A DNA stretch of 64,000 nucleotides from Paraperibacillus marinus (GTDB lineage Bacteria > Bacillota > Bacilli > Bacillales > DSM-1321), in contig NZ_CP143542.1 of the NCBI RefSeq assembly GCF_046237605.1, forward strand, positions 3,720,001 through 3,784,000, written 5' to 3'. The notes below the pieces were generated by a model. It did not search any database, was not told where the DNA came from, and worked only from the letters and a program-made list of their open reading frames with translations. Shown one piece after another: positions 25,905 through 33,891 of this stretch. The position numbers and the translations under genes are program-made. Position 1 is the first letter of the stretch. The number at the start of each line of letters is the position of its first letter.

Positions 25905-26659
25905 CGTACGTTCACTCCCCGCTCATTAAGATACGTTTTTACTTCCTTGACCGATGTTTCCTTATAGTGAAAGATGGACGCCGCCAGTGCGGCATCAGCG
26001 AAGCCCTCCTGGAAGGCCCCATAAAAATGCTCCGCATTTCCGGCACCGCCCGAGGCAATGACCGGCACGCTCACAGCCTTGCTTACAGCACTGGTCAGTT
26101 CGATATTGAAGCCTTTCTTCTCGCCATCGCTATCCATGCTCGTCAGCAGAATTTCACCGGCACCGAGCCTCACAGCTTCCTGTGCCCATTTCACTGCTGT
26201 CTTATCGGTTTTTTTCCGTCCTCCATGGGTATACACAACCCAGGTTCCTATGCCGCTGTCGAATTTGGCATCAATCGCAACAACCATGCATTGAGTCCCG
26301 AAAAACCTCGCCCCTTCGGAAATCAATGCCGGGTTCAGCACAGCGGCCGTGTTAAGCGACACTTTGTCGGCACCAGCCCGCAGAATCCTTTTCATGTCAT
26401 CAAGGGAATTGATTCCACCTCCGACTGTAAAGGGAATGGCGAGGGATGCTGCGACGCTTTTCACCACTTCCACCATTGTTTTCCTGCCTTCATGGGAAGC
26501 CGATATATCCAGGAACACCAATTCATCCGCACCTTCACGGTCATAAAACGCCGCAAGCTCCACCGGGTCTCCGGCATCCCTCAGGCCTAAAAACTGGATT
26601 CCTTTCACAACCCGCCCCTCTTTTACATCGAGACAGGGGATAATCCGCTTTGTAATCAT
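25901..26659 (-). CDS. hisF: Imidazole glycerol phosphate synthase, cyclase subunit
   Basis: TIM-barrel cyclase that uses ammonia from HisH to form imidazole glycerol phosphate and AICAR. 252 residues. Catalytic aspartates in IIPCLDVKEGRVVKG (start) and LLTSMDSDGEKKGF; phosphate sites in TVGGGINSLDD and IASGGAGN. Overlaps hisA and hisIE by four bases each. Confidence 0.98.
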   Translation of the reverse strand: MITKRIIPCLDVKEGRVVKGIQFLGLRDAGDPVELAAFYDREGADELVFLDISASHEGRKTMVEVVKSVAASLAIPFTVGGGINSLDDMKRILRAGADKVSLNTAAVLNPALISEGARFFGTQCMVVAIDAKFDSGIGTWVVYTHGGRKKTDKTAVKWAQEAVRLGAGEILLTSMDSDGEKKGFNIELTSAVSKAVSVPVIASGGAGNAEHFYGAFQEGFADAALAASIFHYKETSVKEVKTYLNERGVNVR

Positions 26660-27390
26660 CCCTCCACCTCTTCCAGGGCCTCAGCTACACTGAATACACC
26701 GGTATAAAGTGCTTTTCCGACAATCGCCCCTGTCACACCGGCACCAGCCATTCCGGAGAGCTGCCTGATGTCTGCAAGACTGCTTACCCCTCCTGAGGCA
26801 ATGACGCTTTGGCCGGTTGCTTCCGCCATGCGTGCCGTAAGTTCAAAATTCGGTCCTGAGAGCATCCCGTCTGTGGCAATATCGGTAAAAATGAACGTTT
26901 CTGCCCCGGCATCAGCCAGCGCCTTTCCAAGCTCCACTGCGCTGACAGTCGAAGTCTGAAGCCAGCCGTGTGTTGCGGCCATGCCGTCCTTGGCATCGAT
27001 CCCGATTGCAATGGACCCGCCATATTTTTTCAGCATGGTTCTTGTAAAGCCCTTATCGGAAACAGCCACACTTCCGAGAATTACCCGCTTCACCCCGTTT
27101 TCCAAATAACGGGCGATATCCTCTTCCGTCCGGATGCCGCCTCCTACCTGGATGCTGGCATTAAGCATTTTGGCAGCCTGAATCACAGATCCGGCATTTA
27201 CCGGCAGACCGATTTTGGCACCATCAAGGTCCACCATATGTATCCAGTCCGCCCCCTGGTCTGCAAAACTTTTTGCCATGTCTTCCGGTGAATCCCCGTA
27301 AACCGTTTCCTTGCTGTAATCTCCCTGCAGGAGCCGTACACATTTTCCGCCAAGCATATCAATCGCTGGATATATCGTAAAAGAGCTCAT
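26656..27390 (-). CDS. hisA: ProFAR isomerase (HisA)
   Basis: Amadori isomerase of histidine synthesis, TIM barrel, 244 residues. Asp in YPAIDMLGGKCVRL and in FTDIATDGMLSG are the acid/base pair; phosphate loops QVGGGIRTEEDI and IASGGVSSLADI are present. Overlaps hisH (four bases) and hisF (four bases), indicating tight coupling. Confidence 0.97.
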   Translation of the reverse strand: MSSFTIYPAIDMLGGKCVRLLQGDYSKETVYGDSPEDMAKSFADQGADWIHMVDLDGAKIGLPVNAGSVIQAAKMLNASIQVGGGIRTEEDIARYLENGVKRVILGSVAVSDKGFTRTMLKKYGGSIAIGIDAKDGMAATHGWLQTSTVSAVELGKALADAGAETFIFTDIATDGMLSGPNFELTARMAEATGQSVIASGGVSSLADIRQLSGMAGAGVTGAIVGKALYTGVFSVAEALEEVEG

Positions 27391-28019
27391 AGGGCCACCT
27401 TGCTTTCTGAGAGATTAATAAAATTACGGAGCAGGGCCATCCCCATCCCGCCGCTTTTTTCAGGATGGAACTGCATGCCCATTACATTGTTGCGGGAAAC
27501 GACTGCCGGAACTTCTTCACCATACTCTGCACTGGCGTTAATGATGGCAGCATCTGTCACCGCGAAATAGGAATGCACAAAATACACATAGTCTTCTGTT
27601 ATCCCGTCAAATAGCGGAGAGGGCACGTGGAATTTCAACCTGTTCCAGCCCATATGGGGCACTTTATAAGCCGTGCCGCCAGCATCCTGTCCTGGAAAAT
27701 GCCTGATTCTTCCCGGAAGCAGGGCCAGTCCCTCTGAAAAGCCATGCTCCTCGCTGCTTTCAAATAACAGCTGCATGCCGAGGCAGATTCCGAGGAAAGG
27801 GCGACCGCTCAGCGCATATTCCCTTAAAAACGGAATCAGACCAAGAGAATCCAGCTGATTCATGGCATCTTTAAAGGCACCTACCCCTGGCAGTATGAGC
27901 GCACGGGCTTTGGTCAGCTCACCAGGATCAGAGGAAATGAAATATTCCGCTCCCAGGCGTTCCAGTGCCTTGCTGACACTGAATAAATTGCCCATTCCGT
28001 AGTCTACGATGCCGATCAT
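27387..28019 (-). CDS. hisH: Imidazole glycerol phosphate synthase, glutaminase subunit
   Basis: Class I glutamine amidotransferase giving ammonia to HisF. 210 residues. Catalytic Cys in FLGICLGMQLLFE, His and Glu in MQFHPEKSG; start IGIVDYGMGNLFSVSKAL is typical. Directly abuts hisB (stop next to start). Confidence 0.98.
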   Translation of the reverse strand: MIGIVDYGMGNLFSVSKALERLGAEYFISSDPGELTKARALILPGVGAFKDAMNQLDSLGLIPFLREYALSGRPFLGICLGMQLLFESSEEHGFSEGLALLPGRIRHFPGQDAGGTAYKVPHMGWNRLKFHVPSPLFDGITEDYVYFVHSYFAVTDAAIINASAEYGEEVPAVVSRNNVMGMQFHPEKSGGMGMALLRNFINLSESKVAL

Positions 28020-28607
28020 TTATAACATCCCTTTCGTTGAAGGAACTCCTTTGATTCTTGGATCAATGGTCGTTGCCTCATCTAATGCCCGTGCCAGCGC
28101 CTTAAAAACGGCTTCTATTATATGATGGGTATTACTGCCGTAATGAACGATCACATGGAGATTCATCCTGGTTTCAAGTGCAAGCTTCCATAAGAATTCA
28201 TGCACCAGCTCCGTATCAAACGTCCCTACCTTCTTGGAAGGAAAATCAGCACGGATTTCAAGATGAGGCCGGTTGCTGAGGTCAACCACTACCTGTGCCA
28301 GCGCTTCATCCATAGGCACAAAAGCATTGCCATACCGCTTGATGCCGCGCTTGTCCCCAAGCGACTCAGACAGCGCCTGGCCCAGGCAGATGGCAATATC
28401 CTCGGTTGTATGATGATCATCCACCTCAATATCGCCCTTTGCATCCACAATCAAATTGAACTGCCCATGCTTCGCAAACAAATCCAGCATATGAGTCAAA
28501 AACGGAACCCCAGTCTCAAGCGAAGAAAGACCCTCTCCGTCAATTCCAAACTCCAGCTTAATATCCGTCTCATTCGTCTTCCGCTCAACCCTCGCTATCC
28601 TATCCAT
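28020..28607 (-). CDS. hisB: Imidazoleglycerol-phosphate dehydratase
   Basis: Manganese enzyme of histidine synthesis, 195 residues, monofunctional as in Bacillus. Metal ligands in FLTHMLDLFAKHG, EVDDHHTTEDIAI, ELVHEFLWKLA and GSNTHHIIEAVFKA. The ATG has GGAGG eight bases upstream; the open frame continues upstream through the palindromic repeat but without a start. That repeat separates it from hisD. Confidence 0.97.
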   Translation of the reverse strand: MDRIARVERKTNETDIKLEFGIDGEGLSSLETGVPFLTHMLDLFAKHGQFNLIVDAKGDIEVDDHHTTEDIAICLGQALSESLGDKRGIKRYGNAFVPMDEALAQVVVDLSNRPHLEIRADFPSKKVGTFDTELVHEFLWKLALETRMNLHVIVHYGSNTHHIIEAVFKALARALDEATTIDPRIKGVPSTKGML

Positions 28608-28629
28608 CCAATCAACCTCCTGATCTTTT

Positions 28630-28690
28630 CGGGGACTGTCCCCATTTCCCGGAAATAGGGGACAGTCCCCTATTTCCCGATTATTTCCCG
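28630..28690 (-). repeat. Palindromic repeat, copy 2 (between hisD and hisB)
   Basis: A double copy. On the minus strand GGGAAATAATCGGGAAAT and AGGGGACTGTCCCC are followed by TATTTCCGGGAAAT and GGGGACAGTCCCC. Two GGGGAC-GTCCCC palindromes in opposite orientation share the middle. The hisD stop (TAA at 28681-28683) is inside its GGGAAATAA; the hisB ribosome site follows right after. Confidence 0.92.
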
Positions 28691-29949
28691 AACCTTGCCT
28701 CGACTGCCCTGGCGTGTGCTTCAAGACCTTCCAGCCTGGCGAACCCGGCAATTTTTGATGCATTTTCCTCCAGAGCCTGCCTGCTGTACATGATCACGCT
28801 TGATTTCTTTTGGAAGTCCTCGACACTCAGGGGACTTGAGAATCTGGCGGTGCCGTTGGTTGGCAGCACATGGTTCGGTCCGGCGAAATAATCTCCGACC
28901 GGCTCAGAACTGTACCTGCCAAGGAAAATGGCACCGGCATGCCGGATCTTCCCGAGAAGCTCCATCGGATTTTCCGTCATGACCTCCAGATGTTCCGGAG
29001 CAATCTCATTCACTGCGGCCACCGCTGCATCCATTGAGCCGGCGATATAAATTCTGCCAAAATCCTCGATTGATCTTCTCGCAATGCCTTCCTTCGGCAG
29101 CTGCGAAAGCTGTTCCTCCACTTCCCTTGCGACTTCCTCTGCAAGCCTTCCGGATGTGGTGATCAAAACACTGCTTGCCCGCTCATCATGCTCAGCCTGG
29201 GAAAGCAGATCAGCCGCTGCCTCTGACGCGATCGCTGAATCGTCAGCCAAGATGGCAATCTCGCTTGGCCCGGCTATCATGTCAATGTCCACGTCACCAA
29301 ATACCTCACGCTTGGCCAGTGCCACATAAATGTTTCCCGGTCCGACAATTTTATCTACCGGCTGAATGGATTCTGTTCCATACGCAAGGGCAGCCACCGC
29401 CTGGGCGCCTCCTGCCTTATATATTTCATCCACACCGGCAATGCTTGCCGCGGCCAGCACCCCGGCTGGAATGGCGCCTTCCCTGTCAGGCGGAGTCACC
29501 ATCACAATCCGCTTTACACCGGCCGCTTTTGCCGGCAGTACATTCATCAGGACAGAGGAAGGATAAGCCGCTTTTCCGCCCGGAACATAGACACCCACAG
29601 AATCGAGGGGCGTAACTTTCTGGCCGAGCATTGTACCCCTCTCATCAGTAGTCACCCAGGAATTTTGAAGCTGCTTCCTATGAAAGGAACCAATATTGCC
29701 GGCAGCTTCTTCCATAACATCCAGCAGCTGTGCGGAAACCTCATTTCTGGCTGCTTCGATCTCCTCCCGGGTTACCTTCATGCTGTCCAGGATAGCTCCG
29801 TCAAATTTACGGGTCCATTCCAGCACTGCACTGTCACCGCCCGTCCGTACACTTCCGATGATTTCACGGACTGCCTTCCGCTGCTCTTCAGTCCCGCTGT
29901 CCACCGAGCGTTTCAGCGATATGTTATCTCCCAGCTTTTCTATCTGCAT
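28681..29949 (-). CDS. hisD: Histidinol dehydrogenase
   Basis: Zinc enzyme that oxidises histidinol to histidine in two NAD steps. 422 residues. YVPGGKAAYPSSVLMN, the signature IDMIAGPSEIAILADDSA, AEHDERASS (Gln/His zinc ligands) and the catalytic APEHLEVM are visible; C-terminal HVLPTNGTARFSSPL is conserved. ATG chosen with AAAGGG upstream; a GTG three codons earlier lacks spacing. The last residues Phe-Gly-Lys and the stop are supplied by the palindromic repeat. Confidence 0.97.
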   Translation of the reverse strand: MQIEKLGDNISLKRSVDSGTEEQRKAVREIIGSVRTGGDSAVLEWTRKFDGAILDSMKVTREEIEAARNEVSAQLLDVMEEAAGNIGSFHRKQLQNSWVTTDERGTMLGQKVTPLDSVGVYVPGGKAAYPSSVLMNVLPAKAAGVKRIVMVTPPDREGAIPAGVLAAASIAGVDEIYKAGGAQAVAALAYGTESIQPVDKIVGPGNIYVALAKREVFGDVDIDMIAGPSEIAILADDSAIASEAAADLLSQAEHDERASSVLITTSGRLAEEVAREVEEQLSQLPKEGIARRSIEDFGRIYIAGSMDAAVAAVNEIAPEHLEVMTENPMELLGKIRHAGAIFLGRYSSEPVGDYFAGPNHVLPTNGTARFSSPLSVEDFQKKSSVIMYSRQALEENASKIAGFARLEGLEAHARAVEARFGK

Positions 29950-29978
29950 CTTTCCCACCCTTTTCCAAAAGACTGTTA

Positions 29979-30605
29979 TTAGCCGATTACCTCCGCAAGC
30001 CTGTGGACCATCTCCGAAATCTCCTCTTCCTTCAGCCGGTAGCTTGCCCGGTTGGCAATGAGGCGTGAGGTGATATCCGCTATCCGCTCGAATTCTACAA
30101 GACCATTTTCCTTCAGAGTCTGTCCTGTTGAGACAATATCGACGATCCTCTCTGCAAGCCCGATCAGCGGCGCAAGCTCAATGGAGCCATTCAATTTGAT
30201 GATCTCCACTTGTTCACCCTGCTCCCTGAAAAAGTGAGAGGCGACATTGGGGTATTTCGTCGCTATCTTGGGTGCCGCTTCATTGATTATTGAGCTGGGC
30301 ATGCCAGCAACCGCGAGATAACAATGGCTGATCCGCAGATCAAGAAGCTCGTACACATCCGGATCTTCCTCGAGCAGCACATCCTTTCCAGCAATGCCGA
30401 TATCCGCAACTCCCTGCTCCACATACGTAGCCACATCCATGGGCTTGGCCAGCATGAACCGAAGCCTCTCTTCCTCAAGATCTATAATCAGTTTCCGGGA
30501 TTCCTCGAATTCCTCAGGCAATGAGTAGCCTGCCTGCCTGAGCAGCTTCAGTGCTTCTTCAAAAATCCGCCCTTTTGGCATAGCGATTGTCAACATATCC
30601 TTCAT
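29979..30605 (-). CDS. hisG: ATP phosphoribosyltransferase, short form
   Basis: First enzyme of histidine synthesis. 208 residues: the short form that lacks the C-terminal regulatory domain and needs HisZ. Motifs: IAMPKGRIFEEALKLL, ADIGIAGKDVLLE, and the PRPP-binding loop EIAPLIGLAERIVDIVSTG-like sequence (here ELAPLIGLAERIVDIVSTG). Its ATG overlaps the hisZ stop (ATGA). Confidence 0.97.
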   Translation of the reverse strand: MKDMLTIAMPKGRIFEEALKLLRQAGYSLPEEFEESRKLIIDLEEERLRFMLAKPMDVATYVEQGVADIGIAGKDVLLEEDPDVYELLDLRISHCYLAVAGMPSSIINEAAPKIATKYPNVASHFFREQGEQVEIIKLNGSIELAPLIGLAERIVDIVSTGQTLKENGLVEFERIADITSRLIANRASYRLKEEEISEMVHRLAEVIG

Positions 30606-31786
30606 CGCGTGACACCCCTTCCAGAAGAGCCGATAAAGTAATGCATGTCTTTATAATTTTTCGTAAAGGCATCAAGGTCCTTCACGCCATTAATATCCTG
30701 CAGCACGATTCTTTTTCCTTCTGCCCTCTGTTTTTCGGCAAACTCCAGCGCCTCCCGTTTCCGCTCCGGCGTGAACAGCGTACATTCAATGTCTGCTGAC
30801 TGGAGCAGCAGCCCCATCGCCTCCGTCAGCCGGTCCAATCGCAGTGCAAAGCCTGTTGCCGGTGCCCCGCTTCCGAATTTCTGCAGCAGGTTGTCATAGC
30901 GTCCGCCGTTGCCGACAGGGAAGTTGGTGCCTTCTGCATATACCTCGAACACCAGCCCGGAATAGTAGCTCATCGGATTCATCAGGGCCAGGTCCAGGCG
31001 GACATACTCTTCTGCCCCATATTCCTCAAGCTGGCTGTACAGCTGTGAAAGCTCCTGAAGCTTATCAGAGCCCCTTCCATTTTCAAGAAGGGAAGAAGCC
31101 TGCTCCAGCATATCCTTCGGACCCTTCAGCCTCAGGATATCCGTAAGCCGCCTTTTATCCATATTCGGGAGTTCCAGGGAGGCAATATGCTCCCTGTAGC
31201 CGGCATAATTCCGTTCTATCAGGAACCGTGAGAGCTGGTCCACCCGTTCCTCACGCCCGAGGATATCCAGCATGAGCTGCTGGATGAAGCCGATATGGCC
31301 GATGGAAACCTGGAATTTTTTAAAACCCGCTCTTTTCAGGGAAGAAATCAACAGGCTGATGATTTCCGAATCCGCGCTGATCGTTCCATCTCCGATATTT
31401 TCAATTCCAATCTGCTCGAACTCTGCCGCCCGTCCTCCTTCTTTCTGCTGGGCTCTATAGACATTCGCTGAGTACGCGCTCCGGACCGGCACCTGCTGCT
31501 TCAAGAGCTTGGATGCCGCCACCCTTGCAATCGGTGCAGTCATATCAGGCCTGAGGACAACCGTATCGCCCTGCTGATCAAGCAGCTTGAACATCTGCTG
31601 ATTCTGGATGGATGACGCCTCCCCGATTGTTTCATAATATTCCAGGGCAGGAGTCTCTAAAAATTGATAGCCCCATGCCTCGAATTCATTTGATATCGCT
31701 AGGCGCACTTTCTTTTTGCGTTCATATAGTAAAGGGAGGGAATCTCTCATCCCAACCGGCTTCTCGAACATAAACAGCTTTGGCAA
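30602..31786 (-). CDS. hisZ: ATP phosphoribosyltransferase regulatory subunit
   Basis: Histidyl-tRNA-synthetase-like subunit that activates and feedback-regulates short HisG. Class II motifs are visible (FEKPVGMRDSLP, VVLRPDMTAPIARVAASK, GGRYDNLLQKFG) but the protein lacks the tRNA-binding C-terminal domain and is followed by hisG, so it is HisZ and not HisRS. Start uncertain: TTG giving MPKLFMFEKPVG (394 residues) has AGAGG 11 bases upstream; ATG at 31771 has no site and ATG at 31798 is too close. First gene of the operon. Confidence 0.94.
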   Translation of the reverse strand: MPKLFMFEKPVGMRDSLPLLYERKKKVRLAISNEFEAWGYQFLETPALEYYETIGEASSIQNQQMFKLLDQQGDTVVLRPDMTAPIARVAASKLLKQQVPVRSAYSANVYRAQQKEGGRAAEFEQIGIENIGDGTISADSEIISLLISSLKRAGFKKFQVSIGHIGFIQQLMLDILGREERVDQLSRFLIERNYAGYREHIASLELPNMDKRRLTDILRLKGPKDMLEQASSLLENGRGSDKLQELSQLYSQLEEYGAEEYVRLDLALMNPMSYYSGLVFEVYAEGTNFPVGNGGRYDNLLQKFGSGAPATGFALRLDRLTEAMGLLLQSADIECTLFTPERKREALEFAEKQRAEGKRIVLQDINGVKDLDAFTKNYKDMHYFIGSSGRGVTR

Positions 31787-31866
31787 ATTGATACACATCC
31801 TCTTTTTCAGCGATAAATCATAAAATAATCAAAATACTTTAGTTTGCTAATGTGTTAATAAAGTAA

Positions 31867-31895
31867 AGTTTACTCCCCGCTCCTGCTGCCGTCAA
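31867..31895 (-). promoter_or_regulatory. Candidate sigma-A promoter of the his operon
   Basis: On the minus strand TTGACG (31890-31895), 17 bases, TAAACT (31867-31872). It is about 80 bases upstream of hisZ. I see no T-box or attenuator in the leader. Confidence 0.6.
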
Positions 31896-31906
31896 GAAAA
31901 AGCTCC

Positions 31907-31938
31907 GGGAAATATTCGGGAAATGGGGACAGTCCCCC
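31907..31938 (+). repeat. Palindromic repeat, copy 3 (upstream of hisZ)
   Basis: GGGAAATATTCGGGAAAT followed by GGGGACAGTCCCCC, single copy without the inverted outer arm. It lies just upstream of the his promoter -35. Confidence 0.9.
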
Positions 31939-32066
31939 GAAAAAACAAAGCAGGTTTAGTTGTAACCTTCCACGGGTATAAACGTCTTAAACATAAAAGG
32001 CAGTTTTGGACTAGTTTTGGACTAGTTTTGCACCAAAAAAAAATGAAATGTAATGGAGATATGAAT

Positions 32067-32204
32067 ATGAGTACTGAACAGAAACAGGAAGCTTTTGCTG
32101 AAATCTTGAAAAAAACGTATGATGCCTCCAGCGGTGAGGCCCTTACCCTGCAGGAAATCATGGCAGGGCTTGAAGGGGATCTCTCTCAATTGATCGGTGA
32201 CTGA
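32067..32204 (+). CDS. Unrecognised 45-residue protein
   Basis: Small acidic, helical protein (STEQKQEAFAEILKKTYD, then ALTLQEIMAGLEGDLSQLIGD) that I cannot name. GGAG lies eight bases before the chosen ATG, and a strong terminator follows 55 bases after the stop, so a real mRNA is likely. An upstream extension of the frame runs through palindromic repeat copy 3 and was rejected. It is divergent from hisZ and placed next to IS3 copy 1. Confidence 0.6.
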   Translation: MSTEQKQEAFAEILKKTYDASSGEALTLQEIMAGLEGDLSQLIGD

Positions 32205-32258
32205 GAATACACCAGGCCCTCTTTTCGTCCGCTCACTTTCAGCAGCGGCTGTACTTCC

Positions 32259-32302
32259 AAAAAAGCAGGTTCTTGCCCATGCGGCAAGAACCTGCTTTTT
32301 TT
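32259..32302. terminator. Strong bidirectional terminator
   Basis: AAAAGCAGGTTCTTGCC and GGCAAGAACCTGCTTTTT pair perfectly around a five-base loop. It ends the small plus-strand gene and also faces transcripts coming from the IS element side. Confidence 0.93.
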
Positions 32303-32430
32303 AATAGAGTGGTTTGAGATGAGAAAAAGTTTTAGCGTCGGACCCTCGGGCAGGGGCATGGATCGATGTGCCGGCAAAAAGAAGAGGATGTCCCAAAATT
32401 GTGGTGACCCCCAAAAGTTAGAGAATTAAA

Positions 32431-33198
32431 TTAAGCTGCTAATTGGCGGGTATGAATCCGGTATTCTACCGGGCTCATGCCAGCCAGTTTTTTCTTTATA
32501 CGCTTATAGTTATAATAATTTATATATTTTTCAATTCTCGTTTTCAATTCCTCGTATGATCGCAAATCTTCCCCGTAATACATTTCTTGCTTCATTAATC
32601 CAAAAAAGTTTTCCATAGGTGAATTATCTAAACAGTTTCCCTTTCGGGACATACTTTGGAAAACCTTGTTTTCTTTGAGTGTTTTTACCCACATATTATG
32701 CTGGTAATGCCAACCCTGATCAGAATGGATGGTGGTTCTGAACTTTGAGTCTTTTACTATATCTAAAGCTTCTACCAGGGGTTTAAGGGCTAACTCTAAG
32801 GTTGGTCGCATACTTATCCCGTAAGATAGAATTTCACCATTGCACATATCCATAATAGGATTTAGATAAAGTTTTAAACCGTCTGAACATTTGAATTCAG
32901 TTATATCCGTTGTTAATTTTTGATGGCAGACCTTTGTGTGAAAACGACGTTTAATACGGTTTTTAGCGATATTTCCAACCTTGCCTTTGTAAGAACTGTA
33001 CTTACGTGATTTTCTTGTAAACTTTGTTGCTTTAAGTCCAATTTTCTTCATGATACGCTGTACTCTCTTATGGTTCACTTGAAAACCACGTCTTTTTAGC
33101 TCCAAGTGTATTCGACGATAACCGTAATTGCCATCATGCTCACTAAAAATCAATTGAATACATTCCTCAAGCTCTTGGTCTGGGTTTTCCTGTTTCAT
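32431..33198 (-). CDS. IS3 copy 1 transposase OrfB (DDE domain)
   Basis: Integrase-core part of the transposase. DDE residues are visible in TTDITEFKC (first D), HSDQGWHYQ (second D) and NSPMENFFGLMKQE (E). The frame is open upstream of the GTG/ATG used here as far as the slippery A6G at 33345-33351 (upstream residues include LKETFQLKDVLDRVCIPES), so the active product is the OrfAB fusion made by -1 frameshifting. No internal stop is seen. Confidence 0.9.
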   Translation of the reverse strand: MKQENPDQELEECIQLIFSEHDGNYGYRRIHLELKRRGFQVNHKRVQRIMKKIGLKATKFTRKSRKYSSYKGKVGNIAKNRIKRRFHTKVCHQKLTTDITEFKCSDGLKLYLNPIMDMCNGEILSYGISMRPTLELALKPLVEALDIVKDSKFRTTIHSDQGWHYQHNMWVKTLKENKVFQSMSRKGNCLDNSPMENFFGLMKQEMYYGEDLRSYEELKTRIEKYINYYNYKRIKKKLAGMSPVEYRIHTRQLAA

Positions 33199-33257
33199 CG
33201 CTTTTATATGGTAATAGTAAGAAGACTCTGGGATGCAGACTCTATCTAAAACGTCTT

Positions 33258-33821
33258 TTAATTGGAAGGTTTCTTTGAGTTCGAGTGATAACGCTGCTTG
33301 TGCTTTTCGAGATAGGCTTCTGGATCCATCTGAAAAGCTCGCAACTTTTTTAAGTATTCTACCTCTAGACGAAGCAGCTCGTTTTCTCTCTCTAACTTTT
33401 GTTCATAGGTCATCTCTTTTTCATCGTTGGGTTTGTTCTTTTTATTCTTTGATTTATCAGACATAGAAGGCCTTCCTTTCACTCTTTCCAGGCCTTCTAT
33501 CCCCTCCTTCAACCATGTTTTTTTCCATCTGCCTATCATAGGAGGGTTTGTTAGCCCAAAATGAAGGGCTGTTTCCGTTTCTGAAGAACCTGTGTTTTTC
33601 ATAAAGCTTAATACATCCAGCTTAAATTGAACAGGATAAGTCTCCTTATTCTTTTTCTCTCTAAGGCCTTTTTCTCCAAATTTCTTATAAGTTTTTATCC
33701 AGCGTTCTAGCTGGCCATATGATTTAATACCATGTTTCTTCGCTAAAGACTTGGCCCCTAATTTTCCTTCCCTATATTCCCTTACAACCATTAGTTTGAA
33801 TTCTTCACTATATTTAGACAT
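33258..33821 (-). CDS. IS3 copy 1 OrfA (DNA-binding)
   Basis: 187 residues with two helix-turn-helix segments (FKLMVVREYREGKLGAKSLA and FKLDVLSFMKNTGSSETETA) and a C-terminal leucine zipper-like helix (YEQKLERENELLRLEVEYL) that is typical for IS150-group OrfA. The ATG lies just inside the inverted repeat; its ribosome site GGGGTG is part of a hairpin with the IS end. Confidence 0.9.
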   Translation of the reverse strand: MSKYSEEFKLMVVREYREGKLGAKSLAKKHGIKSYGQLERWIKTYKKFGEKGLREKKNKETYPVQFKLDVLSFMKNTGSSETETALHFGLTNPPMIGRWKKTWLKEGIEGLERVKGRPSMSDKSKNKKNKPNDEKEMTYEQKLERENELLRLEVEYLKKLRAFQMDPEAYLEKHKQRYHSNSKKPSN

Positions 33822-33828
33822 AAATAAA

Positions 33829-33866
33829 CACCCCAAAAGTTAGATTTCACTCTAACTTTTGGGGTG
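33829..33866 (-). promoter_or_regulatory. Hairpin over the IS copy 1 ribosome site
   Basis: On the minus strand CACCCCAAAAGTTAGA (inside the terminal repeat), six bases, TCTAACTTTTGGGGTG: a perfect 16-base-pair stem whose 3' arm carries the orfA ribosome site. Transcripts entering from outside would hide the site; transcripts starting inside would not. Confidence 0.7.
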
Positions 33867-33891
33867 CAGTACAAATTCCGGGACATCCTCG

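Larger units (their letters stand above)
32405..33868 (-). mobile_element. IS3-family insertion sequence, copy 1
   Basis: 1464 bp. Terminal inverted repeats TGACCCCCAAAAGTTAGA (32405-32422) and, reversed, TGCACCCCAAAAGTTAGA (33851-33868). Two frames, orfA and orfB, overlap by a -1 frameshift at A6G (AAAAAAG on the minus strand, 33345-33351). No flanking direct repeat is visible. The layout (two HTH-rich orfA halves, A6G, DDE orfB) fits the IS150 group. It appears intact. Confidence 0.93.
32384..33890 (-). terminator. Terminator of yvoF split by an IS3 element
   Basis: Minus strand from the yvoF stop: GAGGATGTCCC (33880-33890), GGAATTTGT, then the IS, then ACAATTTT, GGGACATCCTC (32384-32394) and TTCTTTTTG. 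The 11-base arms are perfect and extend by GU/AU pairs, so the IS entered the loop of an intrinsic terminator. Confidence 0.8.

Noticed and set aside
30602..31786. Histidyl-tRNA synthetase
   Set aside because: Class II motifs are present, but the C-terminal tRNA-binding domain is absent and short hisG follows directly, so HisZ is the better call.
31787..31910. T-box or attenuator before the his operon
   Set aside because: The leader after the candidate promoter is only about 70 bases, with no T-box sequence or terminator hairpin.
31923..32204. 93-residue version of the small protein next to hisZ
   Set aside because: Its first part is translated palindromic repeat and has no ribosome site; the internal ATG at 32067 has GGAG at correct spacing.
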